Below, piece after piece: positions 63,318 through 64,000 of a stretch of DNA of 64,000 nucleotides. The stretch is from NCBI RefSeq assembly GCF_003268615.1, contig NZ_CP029844.1, positions 434,001 through 498,000 on the forward strand, read 5' to 3'. Within the stretch, counting starts at the first letter, position 1; the number at the start of each line of letters is the position of its first letter. Under the pieces are notes generated by a model. The model was given only the letters and a program-made list of their open reading frames with translations. It did not search any database and was not told where the DNA came from. Source of the DNA: Blattabacterium clevelandi. GTDB lineage: Bacteria > Bacteroidota > Bacteroidia > Flavobacteriales > Blattabacteriaceae. Position numbers and translations under genes: made by a program.

Positions 63318-64000
63318 ATGGAAAAAATACATGGATTACGTAATATAAAAATTAAAAATTTAATAAAGATTTATAAAAAAAAAAAGGATAATAAAATGTT
63401 CCTTGTTGAAGGAGTCAAAGAATTTGAAATGGCTATAATAGGAAATTATAGACCAATAGGAATATTTATATGTAAAAATATTTTTTATCAAAATAATATG
63501 ATTAAATCCTTTCATCACATTGTATTTTTTATTAATATAAAAACTTTTCAACAATTAGCATGTAGAAAAAATTCAGGTGGAATCATTGCCTTTTTTAAGG
63601 AAAAAAAATTTTCTAGTCTAGAAAGTATAAAAATTCCTAAAAATCCTTTTATTCTTATATTGGATGGAATAGAAAAACCTGGAAATTTAGGATCTATATT
63701 CAGGACTGCTGATGCTGCAGGAGTACATTTTATTATATTATGTAATACGAAAACATATATTTTTAATCCTAATGTAATTAGATGTAGTGTAGGATGCGTT
63801 TTTACAAAAAAAATTTTTATAGAAAAAATAAAATCAATTATTTCTTGGTTACAAGAAAAAAACATAGAAATTGCAGTAACAGGATTCCATAATAAAAAAT
63901 CTAAAAAATTATATCAAACTAAATTTTCTTCACATTTAGCTATTGTTTTAGGTTCCGAAAGCAAAGGAGTATCCAATATATGGTTTAATATATCCGATAA
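63318..64000 (+). CDS. SpoU/TrmH-family RNA 2'-O-methyltransferase, 5' part (runs off window)
   Basis: ATG at 63318, open through 227 codons to the window end. The N-terminal substrate-binding domain begins MEKIHGLRNIKIKNLIKIY and has KMFLVEGVKEFEMAI; the SPOUT domain follows with PFILILDGIEKPGNLGSIFR (NxGxxxR motif 1) and AIVLGSESKGVSNIW (motif 2). The third motif with the knot Ser/Asn should lie just beyond the window. The family methylates ribose 2'-OH in rRNA or tRNA (RlmB or TrmL-like); which target cannot be told. Starts 13 bp from the divergent dCMP deaminase start. Confidence 0.9.
   Translation, partial: MEKIHGLRNIKIKNLIKIYKKKKDNKMFLVEGVKEFEMAIIGNYRPIGIFICKNIFYQNNMIKSFHHIVFFINIKTFQQLACRKNSGGIIAFFKEKKFSSLESIKIPKNPFILILDGIEKPGNLGSIFRTADAAGVHFIILCNTKTYIFNPNVIRCSVGCVFTKKIFIEKIKSIISWLQEKNIEIAVTGFHNKKSKKLYQTKFSSHLAIVLGSESKGVSNIWFNISD

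Noticed and set aside
1-64000. CRISPR arrays, insertion sequences, prophage, toxin-antitoxin or defence genes
   Set aside because: No regularly spaced repeats, transposase or integrase motifs, or foreign-looking composition were seen in the window.

Overview
The window is a gene-dense, strongly AT-biased piece of a reduced bacterial chromosome. Gene content points to the Bacteroidota/Flavobacteriia, and most plausibly to Blattabacterium, the obligate endosymbiont of cockroaches. The supporting features are a fused UreA-UreB next to UreC, a fused alpha/beta E1 subunit of a 2-oxoacid dehydrogenase, a TamL-type lipoprotein, promoter-like TAnnTTTG elements, an AccD without zinc-ribbon cysteines, and lysine-, purine- and tRNA-related genes with very short spacers. 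The genus is an inference from gene content; no 16S rRNA gene is present. I see no insertion sequences, prophage, CRISPR array or restriction genes.

Layout. 1-2.9 kb: 3' end of valS, then lemA and a TPM-domain protein, and ndk. 3-9.7 kb: fused E1, ilvE, argS, ffh. 9.8-13.8 kb: a glycerol operon glpD-glpK-glpF. 13.8-16.2 kb: thrS-infC-rpmI-rplT. 16.2-24.5 kb: def, ruvX, dapD, tsaC, cca, nrnA, a thioredoxin-like protein, a coiled-coil protein, a Nif3-like protein and lipA. 24.5-31.2 kb: a RecB/AddA-like helicase, tamL, fructose-bisphosphate aldolase and accD. 31.2-46.5 kb: an 11-gene minus-strand purine cluster (purA-purB-purL-purE-purC-purF-purM-purN-purH-purD-guaA in transcription order). 46.6-54.2 kb: ruvB, surE, a C-terminal processing protease, gyrA, aroB. 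54.2-60 kb: a 39-codon membrane micro-protein, a DedA protein, tadA, rplY, prs, thyA and an aspartokinase with a ruined homoserine dehydrogenase domain. 60.2-64 kb: ureAB-ureC, tRNA-Leu(CAA), a dCMP deaminase and the 5' part of a SpoU-type RNA methyltransferase.

The genes fit a nutritional symbiont. Urease releases ammonia from host urea. PRPP synthase and the purine cluster build IMP, AMP and GMP. Aspartokinase plus DapD serve lysine and cell-wall synthesis, IlvE and AroB serve branched-chain and aromatic amino acids, and glycerol is taken up and oxidised to feed triose phosphates.

I did not find a wholly new system. The points most worth checking are signs of ongoing reduction: a 52-bp perfect direct repeat that rebuilt the 3' end of gyrA; loss of the homoserine dehydrogenase active site inside a still-open fusion gene; a threonyl-tRNA synthetase without its TGS and editing domains; a RecB-like helicase without its nuclease domain; an A-C mismatch in the anticodon stem of tRNA-Leu(CAA); an Ile at the quinolone-resistance Ser position of GyrA; infC with no AUG/GUG/UUG start able to give a full-length protein; and 12-15 nt poly(A) tracts inside essential genes.
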